DNA of 64,000 nucleotides from the NCBI GenBank assembly GCA_963205195.1, contig CAUJHR010000010.1, forward strand, positions 1 to 64,000, given 5' to 3'. The DNA comes from Pseudomonadota bacterium (lineage in GTDB: Bacteria > Pseudomonadota > Alphaproteobacteria > Rickettsiales > SXRF01). The notes below the pieces were generated by a model. It saw nothing but the letters and a program-made list of their open reading frames with translations, did no database searches and was not told where the DNA came from. Positions 28,398 to 38,518 of this stretch are shown one piece after another. Made by a program: the position numbers and the translations under genes. The stretch's first letter is position 1, and every line of letters begins with the position of its first letter.

Positions 28398-29732
28398 ATG
28401 TCCAAAATTGAATCTGCTGCTGCAAAGCAATCTGCTGCTGCCTCAAACCGAACAGTTACCTTATCTGTAGACGGAAAAAATATTTCTTTTCCTGTTTATG
28501 ATGCAACCGAAGGGCAAAGCGTATTTGATATAAGTAAGCTATATGCAGAAACCGGCATGTTTACTTTTGACCCAGGTTTTATGTCCACCGCCTCTTGCGA
28601 ATCAAAGATCACCTTTATTGATGGAGATCAGGGAATATTGCGCTACCGCGGCTATGATATAGCACCGCTTGCCGAAAAAAGCGATTATCTGGAAGTTGCT
28701 CATTTGCTATTATATGGTGAGCTGCCCAATGCTGAAGAAAAAAAATCCTTCAACCGCACTATAACTATGCACACAATGGTGCATGAACAGCTGCACTTCC
28801 TATTCCGCGGCTTCCCCCGTGCCTCACACCCTATGGCTGTTATGGCAGGCGCAGCAGCTTCACTTGCAGCATTTTACCATGATTCACTCGATGTGAACGA
28901 CCCGGCGCAGCGCGAGATCTCAGCATACAGACTGATAGCAAAAATGCCAACACTTGCTGCAATGTCTTATAAATATTCAATCGGACAGCCATTCATTTAT
29001 CCGCAGAATGACCTGGGCTTTTCTGAGAATTTCCTGCATATGATGTTCTCAACACCTTGTGAAAAATATACTGTAAACCCGGTTCTTGCCCGTGCTATGG
29101 ATAAGATACTTATCCTCCATGCCGATCATGAACAGAATGCTTCCACCTCAACAGTAAGGCTTGCCGGTTCATCAGGCGCAAATCCTTTTGCCTGTATGAG
29201 CGCTGGTATCGCATCGCTATGGGGGCCTGCTCATGGCGGCGCGAACGAGGCAGTAATTAATATGTTACGCGAAATTGGCGACGTTAGCAAAATCCCTGAT
29301 TTTATCCAGAAGGTAAAAGACAAAACCAGCGGCATAAAACTCATGGGCTTTGGCCATCGCGTTTATAAGAATTACGACCCACGTGCAACCGTGCTGCGTG
29401 AAACCTGTAAGGAAGTCCTAGCCGAACTAGGGCAAATCAACGAACCGCTGCTGAAAATAGCTGTAGAACTGGAAAAGATAGCCCTGAACGATCCTTATTT
29501 TGTTGAACGTAAACTATACCCCAACGTGGACTTCTATTCCGGCATTATTTACCGCGCAATGGGCATTCCATCTAAAATGTTCACCGTTCTCTTTGCAGTA
29601 GCGCGCACTGCGGGCTGGATAGCTCAGTGGAAAGAAATGATGGAAGATCCCAAGGCTAAAATCGGGCGTCCACGGCAGTTATTTACCGGTTCTGCACCGC
29701 GTCAGTTTGTACCTTTAGATAAGCGCAAATAA
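28398..29732 (+). CDS. gltA: Citrate synthase
   Basis: A 444-residue type I (proteobacterial) citrate synthase that condenses oxaloacetate with acetyl-CoA. The N-terminal beta segment is followed by catalytic motifs [12 protein letters not shown] (histidine near 280), [14 protein letters not shown] (histidine near 319) and [12 protein letters not shown] (aspartate near 376). The protein ends in the family sequence around GRPRQLFTG. The start follows GGAG. It converges on mipZ across a heptamer repeat. Confidence 0.97.
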   Translation: MSKIESAAAKQSAAASNRTVTLSVDGKNISFPVYDATEGQSVFDISKLYAETGMFTFDPGFMSTASCESKITFIDGDQGILRYRGYDIAPLAEKSDYLEVAHLLLYGELPNAEEKKSFNRTITMHTMVHEQLHFLFRGFPRASHPMAVMAGAAASLAAFYHDSLDVNDPAQREISAYRLIAKMPTLAAMSYKYSIGQPFIYPQNDLGFSENFLHMMFSTPCEKYTVNPVLARAMDKILILHADHEQNASTSTVRLAGSSGANPFACMSAGIASLWGPAHGGANEAVINMLREIGDVSKIPDFIQKVKDKTSGIKLMGFGHRVYKNYDPRATVLRETCKEVLAELGQINEPLLKIAVELEKIALNDPYFVERKLYPNVDFYSGIIYRAMGIPSKMFTVLFAVARTAGWIAQWKEMMEDPKAKIGRPRQLFTGSAPRQFVPLDKRK

Positions 29733-29745
29733 AAACAATAGAGCC

Positions 29746-29806
29746 GGGATTAGAGATTAGAGCTTGGAAGCTCTGATAACTAATCTCCAATCCCTAATCT
29801 CTAATT
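29746..29806. repeat. Heptamer-type inverted repeat between gltA and mipZ
   Basis: GGGATTAGAGATTAG (29746-29760) pairs with CTAATCTCCAATCCC (29780-29794), 14 of 15 bases, around a loop that contains its own AGCTT/AAGCT palindrome. A further TAATCTCTAATT follows. The arms are built from short iterations of GATTAGA-like units. It lies between convergent genes and could act as a bidirectional terminator. Its design recalls the AGGATTC arrays around the carA-carB insertion. Confidence 0.7.
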
Positions 29807-30845
29807 AAGATGCAAGGGCTTCCAGCTCGCGTACCGGCTCTGGAGCAGTTTTCAACGGCTCTGAAGAAACCGATGCAGGATTGGCGTTAGCAGCTTCTTT
29901 AGAAGCTTCCGCTGCCTCCTCTTTAGCTTCATCCTTTTTATTCTGCGCCTCTTCCTTGGCAGCAGCTTCTTCGTTCTGCCTGTTTATATGCTCGTCGAGC
30001 TTGGCAATACGCAGGGTTTTAAGCAGGTCACGAACTTCCTGGCGGGCGGCAACATGGGAAAGTGAAAGCCCTACCCCGCCATTCATCTCCATAATATCTA
30101 GCACGGTAAGGCCCTGCAGGAACATTTCACGGAAGATCACACGCTCAGAAAAACCCGGCGCCACTCGGAAACCAATACGGCGTGCCAGCTCTCCTGTCGC
30201 CTGCGTCATGAAGCGTTTGTTTTTAGCATCGATATTGCTCAAACGGTTTCGCATAACTATCCATTCGATTGAGCCGCCATCGCGCTTGGCACGCATAAGC
30301 TTTTGTTCCCAAACCATTTCACTATATATACTTGGCTTTATGATCTTCATGGTCTGCCCGTCAACATTGGCAAGCACATCAAGGTCTACAAAGCTGTCAT
30401 TTATAGGTGTAATAATGGTATCAGCGTGGGCATGGGCAACACGGGAAAGATAAGTATCACTGCCGGGACTATCTACTACTATAAAGTCATTGGCTTCTAC
30501 AAGACGCATAAGAGTCTTTGTAAAACGCTCCCGGTCATCTTCCTCGGCTTCCTGTACAATATTGAAAGGGCTGCGCTGCACTACAACATGCTGCGGCTGC
30601 GGAAGCGCTACGTTTTCCTTGAGAATGGTCTGGCGCCGATTCTCCAGATAGCGCGAAAGTGAGCGCTGGCGTGAATCAATATCGATAGTGCCAACCGAAA
30701 AACCAAGGCGCAGAAGCGCCACTATAAGATGCATGCAGGTTGTGGTCTTGCCTGAACCGCCCTTTTCGTTACCAAGGACAATAACATGCGCTTTTTTGGA
30801 TGGTGCCGATGCCGGTGTTGATGCATTAAATATAGGCTGCGTCAT
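29805..30845 (-). CDS. mipZ: MipZ-like ParA-family ATPase
   Basis: A 346-residue protein. The deviant Walker A motif GNEKGGSGKTTT is near residue 25, followed by DIDSRQRSLSRYLENR near 58, which closely follows the sequence seen in Caulobacter MipZ. The middle holds FIVVDSPGSDT near 122. MipZ forms gradients that restrict FtsZ to midcell in alphaproteobacteria. The C-terminal 70 or so residues are an A/E/K-rich stretch not needed for the fold. The gene is on the minus strand, converging with gltA. Confidence 0.88.
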   Translation of the reverse strand: MTQPIFNASTPASAPSKKAHVIVLGNEKGGSGKTTTCMHLIVALLRLGFSVGTIDIDSRQRSLSRYLENRRQTILKENVALPQPQHVVVQRSPFNIVQEAEEDDRERFTKTLMRLVEANDFIVVDSPGSDTYLSRVAHAHADTIITPINDSFVDLDVLANVDGQTMKIIKPSIYSEMVWEQKLMRAKRDGGSIEWIVMRNRLSNIDAKNKRFMTQATGELARRIGFRVAPGFSERVIFREMFLQGLTVLDIMEMNGGVGLSLSHVAARQEVRDLLKTLRIAKLDEHINRQNEEAAAKEEAQNKKDEAKEEAAEASKEAANANPASVSSEPLKTAPEPVRELEALAS

Positions 30846-30911
30846 AATATTTCCCCTCCAATGTTCTTTAATTTTTTATGAGTATAGTCGTCGCCAATTA
30901 CGACTCAAGCA

Positions 30912-31673
30912 TTATCGCACATCATGCAGAAAAAAATATGCGGTCATCAAAAATCCGATCACGCTTACCAGCGTTCGTATGTGCTGCGGCGCGACTTTCA
31001 GCGCCATGCGTGCACCTACGTAACCTCCAAATATTCCACCCGCTACCATCACAGCCGCAAGGTTCCACATAACTGCGCCTGCAAGAATAAATATCACAAC
31101 TGTTGCCATATTGATAGCGCCAGCTAGTAAAGTTTTAAGAGCATTCATCTTATGTATATCGGAAAGCCCCATTAGTTGCAGCATCGCAAGCATCAATATA
31201 CCTATGCCAGCTCCAAAATACCCTCCATAAAAAGCAATAACCAGCTGCAAGAACATTGTAACCATCGGCTGCCCTTTTGAATGTGGAAACCTTTTGTGCA
31301 GGCAGGCAATTACGTAGCGCCCAAAAGTAAATATCATAGTTGCCGCAAGTAATAGCCACGGCACAAGCTTTCTGAAAGTTATCTCCGGCGTGTATAAAAG
31401 CGTAAGCGAACCGGCAGTGCCGCCAATTATACAAATAACTAGCAGCGGAATTAACCTTTTGCGGTCAGCCGCAAGTTCATTTCGGTAACCGTAAGTGCTG
31501 GAAATAGTCCCCGGCCACAGCGCGATTGTACTCATTACATTGGCCTGTAACGGCGTAAGCCCATAAAAAATAAACACCGGAAAAGTAAGGAAAGTACCAC
31601 CCCCAGCCACCGAATTGATCGCGGCTGCTATGGCAGGAATTATAAAAAAAAGGGATATGTCCAGCAAATTCAT
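30912..31673 (-). CDS. TSUP (TauE/SafE) family membrane permease
   Basis: A 253-residue integral membrane protein with eight predicted helices in two similar halves. Family features are GGGTFLTFPVFIFYGLTPLQANVMSTIALWPG near the N-terminus and YGGYFGAGIGILMLAMLQLMG near 155. Members export sulfite, sulfonates or related anions, but the substrate cannot be told from sequence. It is upstream of mipZ on the same strand with a 66-base gap. Confidence 0.9.
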   Translation of the reverse strand: MNLLDISLFFIIPAIAAAINSVAGGGTFLTFPVFIFYGLTPLQANVMSTIALWPGTISSTYGYRNELAADRKRLIPLLVICIIGGTAGSLTLLYTPEITFRKLVPWLLLAATMIFTFGRYVIACLHKRFPHSKGQPMVTMFLQLVIAFYGGYFGAGIGILMLAMLQLMGLSDIHKMNALKTLLAGAINMATVVIFILAGAVMWNLAAVMVAGGIFGGYVGARMALKVAPQHIRTLVSVIGFLMTAYFFLHDVR

Positions 31674-31822
31674 TATATTAACGATTTTTATCTATTTATC
31701 TAGGGAAGCTTGCGCTTTTTATTTAAGCATGTCAAAATGGCTAAGCCTATCTTAATAGCTATATATGGTAGGTGCAAATAATTTTGATAACAAACTGATG
31801 CAATAAATAATAAATTATTTCG

Positions 31823-32278
31823 ATGAAAAAGAGAACGCTTGCAATAGCCAGTGACCATGGTGGTGTTGAATTAAAACAATCACTCACCATTTATTTGCAG
31901 GAATCCGGCACAGAGGTTGCAGACCTGGGAACAAATGGCAGTGAATCAGTAGACTACCCCGATTATGCACAAAAGCTCAGCGAATGGGTTGAAAAAAATC
32001 CTGGCAATATGGGCATACTCATCTGCGGCTCAGGAATAGGCATGAGCATCGCCGCCAACCGCAACCCTAATATTCGCGCGGCGCTGTGCCATGACGGTCT
32101 TTCGGCCAGCCTTTCACGCAGACATAACGATGCCAATGTCTTATGTTTAGGTGCAAGGCTCATAGGCATAGAAACCGCAAAAGATTGCGTGAACGAATTT
32201 TTAAACAGCGAATTTGAAGGCGGAAGACACCAGAAGCGCATAGATAAATTATCAATTTTACAAAGAGAATCCCAATGA
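31823..32278 (+). CDS. rpiB: Ribose-5-phosphate isomerase B
   Basis: A 151-residue RpiB/LacA-family isomerase converting ribose 5-phosphate and ribulose 5-phosphate. SDHGGVELK (near 9) and the catalytic cysteine in [16 protein letters not shown] (near 70) are present, and [16 protein letters not shown] carries the conserved histidine and arginine. The family is about 145-150 residues. The rpiB-glyA-nrdR-ribD order is common in alphaproteobacteria. Confidence 0.95.
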   Translation: MKKRTLAIASDHGGVELKQSLTIYLQESGTEVADLGTNGSESVDYPDYAQKLSEWVEKNPGNMGILICGSGIGMSIAANRNPNIRAALCHDGLSASLSRRHNDANVLCLGARLIGIETAKDCVNEFLNSEFEGGRHQKRIDKLSILQRESQ

Positions 32279-32319
32279 CCAGCCAAGCTACTAAACTTCA
32301 ATATAAAGAGAATGATAAA

Positions 32320-33600
32320 ATGAACAGTTTTTTTGAATCCAATTTAGCCGATGCCGACCCTGAAATTTTTTCTGCACTTGAGGAAGAGCTTAACCGCCAA
32401 CAGACGCAGATCGAACTTATCGCTTCAGAAAATATAGTAAGCAAAGCAGTTCTTAGGGCGCAAGGTTCAGTCCTTACCAATAAATATGCGGAAGGCTATC
32501 CCGGCAAACGTTATTACGGCGGCTGCGAATTCGTAGACAAGGCAGAAGAACTGGCAATAAGCCGCGCCTGCAAACTTTTTAACTGTAAATTCGCCAATGT
32601 ACAGCCAAACTCCGGCTCGCAGGCCAATCAGGGTGTATTCTTAGCACTTCTTAAACCCGGCGAGACTTTCCTTGGCATGTCGCTGGCGGCAGGCGGACAC
32701 CTAACCCATGGTGCAGCACCTAATATGTCTGGCAAATGGTTTGAGGCCGTTCAATATGGCGTGCGTAAGGAAGATGCGCTGATCGATTATGAAGAAGTTG
32801 AGCGCCTTGCCAAAGAACATAAACCTAAGCTTATAATCGCTGGCGGCTCAGCTTATTGCCGCGTTATCGACTTCGCCCGCTTCCGCAAAATTGCCGATTC
32901 AGTTGGTGCATATTTCATGGTAGATATGGCGCATTATGCCGGGCTTATAGCTGCTGGAGTTTACCCAAGCCCATTTCCGCACGCGCATGTTGCAACCACT
33001 ACCACCCATAAAACCCTGCGCGGCCCACGTGGTGGTATGATACTCACCAATGACGAGGAACTGGCAAAAAAATTTAATTCCGCGATTTTCCCCGGTGCAC
33101 AGGGCGGCCCACTAATGCACGTGATCGCAGCTAAAGCAGTTTCCTTTGGTGAAGCTCTCCAGCCATCTTTTAAAACTTATGGTAAGGCAGTGCTAGATAA
33201 TTCACGCGCCCTTGCCGAAACATTGGTTAAACGTGGTGTTGATATCGTAACCGGCGGCACTGACTGCCACCTTATGCTGGTTGACCTGCGCCCGAAAAAA
33301 GTAACCGGTAAAGCCGCCGAAGAAAGCCTGGAACGTGCCGGGCTTACCTGCAATAAAAACGCCATTCCTTTTGATCCGGAAAAACCTTTCGTTACTTCCG
33401 GCATCCGGCTTGGAACACCCGCTGGAACCACCCGTGGCTTTGGCGTTTCAGAATTTAAAAAGATCGGTGAACTTATCGGAGATGTTCTGGATGGGCTTTC
33501 AAAAGGCGGGGATAATTCCGCCACCGAAACAAAAGTCCGCTCACAAGTTGCCGAGCTATGTAAAGCATTCCCTATTTATCAAGGGTTGGATCAGAAATAA
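32320..33600 (+). CDS. glyA: Serine hydroxymethyltransferase
   Basis: A PLP enzyme making glycine and methylene-tetrahydrofolate from serine. The start at 32320 ([17 protein letters not shown]) aligns with the usual alphaproteobacterial N-terminus; the track start at 32275 overlaps the rpiB stop and adds 15 residues, and both ATGs have similar AAAGAGA motifs upstream. From 32320 the protein is 426 residues. The motif [14 protein letters not shown] near 228 holds the PLP lysine, and [13 protein letters not shown] and [10 protein letters not shown] are conserved. Confidence 0.96.
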   Translation: MNSFFESNLADADPEIFSALEEELNRQQTQIELIASENIVSKAVLRAQGSVLTNKYAEGYPGKRYYGGCEFVDKAEELAISRACKLFNCKFANVQPNSGSQANQGVFLALLKPGETFLGMSLAAGGHLTHGAAPNMSGKWFEAVQYGVRKEDALIDYEEVERLAKEHKPKLIIAGGSAYCRVIDFARFRKIADSVGAYFMVDMAHYAGLIAAGVYPSPFPHAHVATTTTHKTLRGPRGGMILTNDEELAKKFNSAIFPGAQGGPLMHVIAAKAVSFGEALQPSFKTYGKAVLDNSRALAETLVKRGVDIVTGGTDCHLMLVDLRPKKVTGKAAEESLERAGLTCNKNAIPFDPEKPFVTSGIRLGTPAGTTRGFGVSEFKKIGELIGDVLDGLSKGGDNSATETKVRSQVAELCKAFPIYQGLDQK

Positions 33601-33649
33601 TTATGCGAGTCCGATGGATAACGAAGCCAATTAGCGAAAGACAAAGAGT

Positions 33650-34108
33650 ATGAAATGTCCATTTTGCGGTCATCTGGATACACAGGTTAAGGATTCACGC
33701 CCCAGTGAAGATGGGCTTACAATTCGCCGCCGCCGTTTCTGCCCGGAATGTAATTCACGCTTTACAACTTTTGAGCGTGTTCAGCTTCGCGAACTCACAG
33801 TGCTTAAGAAAAGTGGTGAACGGCGCATGTTTGATCGTGACAAGCTGGCGCGCTCCATAGGCATAGCCCTGCGTAAACGCTCTATCCAGCCAGATCAGGT
33901 TGAGCAGCTTCTTACACGTATTACCCAGAAGCTGGAAAGTCTTGGTGAAAATGAAATACCCACTTCCCTCATTGGAAAAACTGTTATGGATGAGCTTAAA
34001 AAACTTGATAGCGTCGCCTATATCAGGTTTGCCTCTGTTTACCGGGATTTCAGCGAAGCCAAGGATTTTGAAGATATTGTAGAGGAGCTTGGAAAAACCG
34101 ATGAATAA
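33650..34108 (+). CDS. nrdR: Transcriptional repressor NrdR
   Basis: A 152-residue regulator of ribonucleotide reductase genes. A zinc ribbon is formed by CPFC and CPEC (cysteines 3, 6, 31, 34), followed by an ATP-cone domain ([20 protein letters not shown], then the [19 protein letters not shown] end). It binds dATP/ATP and represses nrd promoters at NrdR boxes. The stop overlaps the next gene's start by 8 bases. Confidence 0.97.
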   Translation: MKCPFCGHLDTQVKDSRPSEDGLTIRRRRFCPECNSRFTTFERVQLRELTVLKKSGERRMFDRDKLARSIGIALRKRSIQPDQVEQLLTRITQKLESLGENEIPTSLIGKTVMDELKKLDSVAYIRFASVYRDFSEAKDFEDIVEELGKTDE

Positions 34109-34352
34109 AAAACTGCCATTACTCGCCTCTTTATTTTTACTCTCAGGCTGCGAAACCATATATAATGCTGCAGATAGCCTTGGAAGCCATATGCCAACCA
34201 TTGGCGAGCCATGCCATAACTGGCAATGCGTAACCAGTGAAGGGCAAAGACAGAGTGATATGAACAAGCGCATGGAAGAAGCCGCAAAAAATACTTCTGC
34301 ATCTAAAACGGCACAACCTCAAAATCAGCAAGCTAGTCCAGTCCAAAAATAA
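34101..34352 (+). CDS. Small lipoprotein, function unknown
   Basis: ATG 34101 (MNKKLPLL) is preferred over the track start 34089, because it gives a standard lipoprotein signal with lipobox LSGC and acylated cysteine at residue 17. The mature part holds [19 protein letters not shown] and ends in a low-complexity N/Q/S/A tail, 83 residues in all. Two cysteines in CHNWQC could bond. It overlaps nrdR by 8 bases and is 5 bases before ribD. No family recognised. Confidence 0.72.
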   Translation: MNKKLPLLASLFLLSGCETIYNAADSLGSHMPTIGEPCHNWQCVTSEGQRQSDMNKRMEEAAKNTSASKTAQPQNQQASPVQK

Positions 34353-34357
34353 ATCAT

Positions 34358-35359
34358 ATGATTGCGCCGGAAAGATATATGAAGGTGGCGCTGTCGCTGG
34401 CACGCAGGCAACTTGGCCGCACCCATCCTAATCCTTCAGTTGGCGCAGTCATAGTTAAGAATGGTCAGATAATAGCAAATGGCATAACCGCAAATGGGGG
34501 CAGGCCACATGCTGAAACCATAGCCCTAAATGACGCTGGTGAAAATGCAAAGGATGCTGATTTATATGTAACCCTTGAGCCATGCTCGCACCATGGCAAA
34601 ACCCCGCCTTGTATTAATGCAATTATAAGATCCGGTATTAAAGCCGTGTATATTTCTTGTAGAGATCCTAATCCTGAAGTAAATGGCGCAGGCATTGAAG
34701 CCTTAAAAAAAGCCGGCATCAAAGTTATAGAAAATGTCTGCCATAAAGAAGCCTTGGAAATCAACCGTGGTTTTTTTTCGGTGATTAAAAAAAAACGCCC
34801 CTATATAGCACTTAAAATAGCAACTTCCCTTGATGAAAAAATTACCAATCCCAAAGGCCGCTGGCTTACAGGCGAGCCTGCCCGTAACTACGGGCATCTC
34901 CTTCGTGCGCGATATGATGCCATTCTAACAGGCGCTGGAACAGTTATTGCCGATGATCCGCTTCTCACCTGCCGCCTGCCTGGGCTGGAAGGTCATTCGC
35001 CAATAAGAATCGTCCTGGATAGGGATAATAATATTCCAAAATCATCAAATATAATGAAGCAGCAGGAAATAGCGCAAACAATTATCATGAACGATAAAAC
35101 ATTAGACGAAGTTACTAGAAAATTAGCAAAAAATGGAATAACTCGACTTTTAGTAGAAGGCGGCGCGAAACTTACTTCATCTTTCCTTGAAAGTGGGTTG
35201 GCTGACCGGATTTACTGGTTCCGCGCCCCTATAATAGTTGGAGAAAATGGCCTTTCTCTATCTGCTTCCTTAAGTAAACTTGCTAATTTCAAGCAAATAG
35301 AGAATATTAAACTTGGCGAAGATAATTTGGAAATATTGGAATGTTCACGGGAATCATAA
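34358..35359 (+). CDS. ribD: Riboflavin biosynthesis deaminase-reductase
   Basis: A 333-residue bifunctional enzyme for steps 2 and 3 after GTP cyclohydrolase II. The N-terminal cytidine deaminase-like domain has PHAETIAL near residue 50 and the zinc ligands in EPCSHHGKTPPC near 76. The C-terminal reductase domain starts near 145 (RPYIALKIATSLDEKI) and includes GPSI-like and LLVEGGAKL segments. It overlaps ribE by 19 bases. Confidence 0.95.
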   Translation: MIAPERYMKVALSLARRQLGRTHPNPSVGAVIVKNGQIIANGITANGGRPHAETIALNDAGENAKDADLYVTLEPCSHHGKTPPCINAIIRSGIKAVYISCRDPNPEVNGAGIEALKKAGIKVIENVCHKEALEINRGFFSVIKKKRPYIALKIATSLDEKITNPKGRWLTGEPARNYGHLLRARYDAILTGAGTVIADDPLLTCRLPGLEGHSPIRIVLDRDNNIPKSSNIMKQQEIAQTIIMNDKTLDEVTRKLAKNGITRLLVEGGAKLTSSFLESGLADRIYWFRAPIIVGENGLSLSASLSKLANFKQIENIKLGEDNLEILECSRES

Positions 35360-35925
35360 GTAATATAGGTACAATTACGCAAGCGCAACAATTGGCAGAT
35401 TTACGTCTTTCCATATCTTGCGGATTTCCTCCTGAAAGCATAAAGCTCGGTGATTCAATCGCTTGCAATGGCTGCTGCCTGACCGTAGTTGAAATACTAA
35501 AAAATGGCTTTGCAGTTGAGCTTTCCAAAGAAACTATTTCCCGCACCGTTCCAGGAAGCTGGGCTGCCGGTCAAAATCTTAATTTAGAAAGGCCGCTGAA
35601 GCTTGGCGACACACTGGATGGACATATGGTAAGCGGCCATGTTGACGGCCTGGCAACAATAAAATCAATTGAAGTATCAGGCGGTTCGCATATAATTACC
35701 CTTGAATCCCCACCAGAACTTGCACCTTTTATCGCACAAAAAGGCTCTGTAACCCTTGATGGAATTTCACTTACCGTAAATAAAGTTGAAAATAATCAGT
35801 TTACGGTTAATATCATTCCACATACATGGCAAAATACCACCATTAATCAACGGAAAACAGGTAGCCAGCTTAATCTGGAAATAGATATAATAGCACGCCA
35901 CATAGCCCGATTTATGAAACAGTAA
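35341..35925 (+). CDS. ribE: Riboflavin synthase (alpha chain)
   Basis: A 194-residue enzyme that dismutates two 6,7-dimethyl-8-ribityllumazine molecules to riboflavin. It starts MFTGIISNIGTI and has two similar lumazine-binding halves, marked by SIACNGCCLTVVE (about 38) and SVTLDGISLTVNKVE (about 138), with DTLDGHMVSGHVDG between. The start lies in the end of ribD. Translation coupling to ribD is likely. Confidence 0.96.
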   Translation: MFTGIISNIGTITQAQQLADLRLSISCGFPPESIKLGDSIACNGCCLTVVEILKNGFAVELSKETISRTVPGSWAAGQNLNLERPLKLGDTLDGHMVSGHVDGLATIKSIEVSGGSHIITLESPPELAPFIAQKGSVTLDGISLTVNKVENNQFTVNIIPHTWQNTTINQRKTGSQLNLEIDIIARHIARFMKQ

Positions 35926-35928
35926 AAC

Positions 35929-37035
35929 ATGCCTTATTCCAAGTTACTTTCCCCTATTGAAGATATTATCGCCGATGCACGCGATGGCAGGATGTTCATA
36001 CTGGTTGATGATGAAAACCGTGAAAACGAAGGCGACCTTGTGATACCAGCACAGTTTGCTACACCCGCCTCGATTAACTTCATGGCCAAATACGGGCGCG
36101 GACTTATCTGCCTTTCCATGACTTCAGAGCGCATAGAAGCTCTGGGCTTAAACCTTATGTCACGCGATAATAACTCAAGGCACCAGACCGCTTTTACAGT
36201 ATCAATCGAGGCTCGCGAAGGAGTTACCACCGGGATCTCAGCAGCAGACAGGGCGCATACTATTCAGGTTGCGATAGACCCATCGAAAACAGCAGCTGAT
36301 ATTGCCTCACCTGGGCATATTTTCCCGCTGGTCGCGCGTGATGGCGGGGTTCTCGTGCGCGCCGGGCATACTGAGGCAGCAGTTGATATTTCACGCCTTG
36401 CCGGACTTAACCCATCGGGCGTAATTTGTGAAATAATGAATGACGATGGAACCATGGCGCGGCTTCCCGACCTGCTGGAATTTGCAAAACATCACCAACT
36501 GAAAATAGCAACAATCGCCGACCTGATCTCTTACCGCCGCCGCTCAGAAAAACTGGTTAAGCGTGTTATAGAAAGCAATTTCAAAAGTGATTTCGGCGGT
36601 GATTTTAAAATTATTATCTATACCAGCAGCACCGAATATGCCGAACATATCGCGCTGGTAAAAGGCGATATTTCCAATGCCAAGCCAACCCTTGTACGCA
36701 TGCACTCTCTTAATCTACTGCAAGATATGCTGGGTGATAGCCATGCCGGAAATTCCAGCCACTTAAAACCGGCCATGGAATATATAAACAAGCACGGCAG
36801 CGGGGTTATAGTACTTATCCGCGAACCAATAAGAACAGCAGTTTCCGACAGCTTGCGCCTGCGCCTTGGCGAAGAGCCGCATTCACCAGCCGACCTTCGC
36901 GATTACGGCATAGGCGCTCAGATACTTCTCGACCTTGGTGTGCGCGATATGATACTGCTTTCCAACTCCAAACGCTCGATAATCGGGCTGGAAGGTTACG
37001 GGCTTACTGTTCATGATTATCAACCGCTTAATTAA
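35929..37035 (+). CDS. ribB: DHBP synthase fused to a degenerate GTP cyclohydrolase II-like domain
   Basis: The N-terminal domain (about 1-205) is a 3,4-dihydroxy-2-butanone 4-phosphate synthase with [16 protein letters not shown] and [11 protein letters not shown], so this activity is credible. The C-terminal domain (about 210-368) aligns with GTP cyclohydrolase II around HIALVKGD and [24 protein letters not shown]. The zinc-binding CxxxxxxxxxxCxC block is lost: [21 protein letters not shown] replaces it. The RibA activity is therefore probably absent and should be encoded elsewhere. The arrangement ribD-ribE-ribB-ribH-nusB is standard. Confidence 0.92.
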   Translation: MPYSKLLSPIEDIIADARDGRMFILVDDENRENEGDLVIPAQFATPASINFMAKYGRGLICLSMTSERIEALGLNLMSRDNNSRHQTAFTVSIEAREGVTTGISAADRAHTIQVAIDPSKTAADIASPGHIFPLVARDGGVLVRAGHTEAAVDISRLAGLNPSGVICEIMNDDGTMARLPDLLEFAKHHQLKIATIADLISYRRRSEKLVKRVIESNFKSDFGGDFKIIIYTSSTEYAEHIALVKGDISNAKPTLVRMHSLNLLQDMLGDSHAGNSSHLKPAMEYINKHGSGVIVLIREPIRTAVSDSLRLRLGEEPHSPADLRDYGIGAQILLDLGVRDMILLSNSKRSIIGLEGYGLTVHDYQPLN

Positions 37036-37044
37036 ATAGAAAAT

Positions 37045-37488
37045 ATGTCGCACATATCACCCCATATACTAATAGTTTCTGCCGATTTTTATCCCGATAT
37101 AACCAGGGAGTTACTTGCTGGAGCAAGCGCTGAACTCAAGCGCATGGATGCAACTTTTGATGAAATTAAAGTACCTGGGGCATTTGAGATTCCGGCAGCT
37201 ATCAATTTCGCCATCCAAAGCCGTAAATACCATGGTTATATTGCGCTGGGCTGCGTTATCCGCGGCGAAACAACACATTATGATTATGTCTGCTCAGAAA
37301 GCGCGCGCGGGCTTATGGATCTGGCGCTTACCCAGAACGCGGCAATCGGCTATGGGATACTGACAGTTGAGAATAAAGAACAGGCTATGGTACGCGCTAA
37401 GGTCAGCGAAGGCAACAAGGGGCGCGATGCTGTGGAAGCCTGCCTGCAATTAATTTCAATTAAAAACCGTCTGGGCATTGCCTTATGA
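37045..37488 (+). CDS. ribH: 6,7-dimethyl-8-ribityllumazine synthase
   Basis: A 147-residue protein that condenses the RibB and RibD products to form lumazine. Typical segments are VPGAFEIPAAINFA near residue 47, GYIALGCVIRGETTHYDYVCSESARGLMDLAL near 71-102, and the C-terminal GRDAVEACLQLI. The catalytic histidine is in THYDYV. Its stop overlaps the nusB start by four bases (ATGA). Confidence 0.96.
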   Translation: MSHISPHILIVSADFYPDITRELLAGASAELKRMDATFDEIKVPGAFEIPAAINFAIQSRKYHGYIALGCVIRGETTHYDYVCSESARGLMDLALTQNAAIGYGILTVENKEQAMVRAKVSEGNKGRDAVEACLQLISIKNRLGIAL

Positions 37489-37979
37489 CGCAAACTTCTG
37501 AGAAAAAATCCAATCCCTCACTCCAGAAAAAATCTGCAGCGCGTATAGCAGCGGTGCAAGCCATTTATGAGCGCTTAGTTAGTGAAAAACAACCAAGTCC
37601 GGAAGCACAGATCGCTGCACTTAAAAAGCGCCTTGCAAACAACAAGGATGAACAGAAATTGACCTTGGGTGTAATGTTGGAGCCGAATTACCCGCTGGTT
37701 ACAGCAATTTTAGAAGGCACAAAAGAATGGCAGCAGGATATTGATAAGAGGATCAATTCAGCTCTTAGCAAAGACTGGACGCGTGAGCGCATGAGCCCCA
37801 TTTTAATTGCTATTTTAAACTGTGCGATTTTTGAATTGTTTTTTTACAAAGACACCAAGCACAAAATACTCATTGATGAATATACCACACTCACCAGCCG
37901 CTTTTTCGGTGAAGCTGAGATAGGATTTGTAAATGGAGTGCTTAAAAATCTTCATAACCAGTTCCATGCCGGAGATTAG
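37485..37979 (+). CDS. nusB: Transcription antitermination protein NusB
   Basis: A 164-residue all-helical RNA-binding protein for ribosomal RNA antitermination and maturation. SAARIAAVQAIYERL near residue 17 and the C-terminal block LNCAIFELFFYKDTKHKILIDEYTTLTSRFFGEAEIGFVNGVLKNL are diagnostic. The ribH-nusB pairing with ATGA overlap is conserved. No terminator hairpin follows; the next 100 bases are very AT-rich. Confidence 0.95.
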   Translation: MTQTSEKKSNPSLQKKSAARIAAVQAIYERLVSEKQPSPEAQIAALKKRLANNKDEQKLTLGVMLEPNYPLVTAILEGTKEWQQDIDKRINSALSKDWTRERMSPILIAILNCAIFELFFYKDTKHKILIDEYTTLTSRFFGEAEIGFVNGVLKNLHNQFHAGD

Positions 37980-38079
37980 AATAATTATTATTTCTTTATA
38001 TATTTAAATATTTTCCATATATTAATTTATATATATAAATATATTATTTGCTGTTAGTAAGAATTTAAATGGAAATGCT

Positions 38080-38490
38080 ATGAAAAATATAAACAAAAAA
38101 ATGGCAGGTATTGGCGCAGCTATCATTCTTTTAGTAGCAGCTACAGCGGCAATTGCTTCCTATGCAACAAAAGAATCCCTGCAAAGCAAGGAAGAGCAGG
38201 CAATGCCGCAGACTGCACCGCTACCTGCTGCCACACCGCAGCAATATAAGCAGCAAAACAAACAACCTTCCCAGAAAACAGCATCCGCCCACCCGCCTGC
38301 ACCTGCAAAACCAAGCTGTAATGACAGTAATATAATTGGTACTGTCGCTGGCGGTGCCGGAGGCGGCATAGTAGGAAGCCAGCTTGGTAAAGGTAAAGGC
38401 AAGACCGCAGCTATAATTGGTGGGGTTATTGGGGGCGCTTACCTCGGAAACCAGTATATACCAACCCAGAATGTAACATGCAGGCAATAA
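38080..38490 (+). CDS. Glycine-zipper (17 kDa surface antigen-like) envelope protein
   Basis: A 136-residue protein with an N-terminal membrane or signal helix (about 8-27), a proline/glutamine-rich linker, and a C-terminal glycine zipper GTVAGGAGGGIVGSQLGKGKGKTAAIIGGVIGGAYLG of the type in Rickettsia 17 kDa antigens. The N-terminus has no cysteine lipobox, so it may be anchored by an uncleaved helix. Function unknown. Confidence 0.8.
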   Translation: MKNINKKMAGIGAAIILLVAATAAIASYATKESLQSKEEQAMPQTAPLPAATPQQYKQQNKQPSQKTASAHPPAPAKPSCNDSNIIGTVAGGAGGGIVGSQLGKGKGKTAAIIGGVIGGAYLGNQYIPTQNVTCRQ

Positions 38491-38518
38491 TATAAATTCT
38501 TAGCAGAGAAAGAATCAC

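Noticed and set aside
37980-38079. AT-rich palindromic tract after nusB as a replication or transfer origin
   Set aside because: It is only about 100 bases of TATA-type low complexity, without iterons, DnaA boxes or replication genes.
38140-38335. Alternative frames over the glycine-zipper gene (e.g. 38153-38335)
   Set aside because: Short shadow frames with no signal peptide or conserved motif, unlike the recognised protein.
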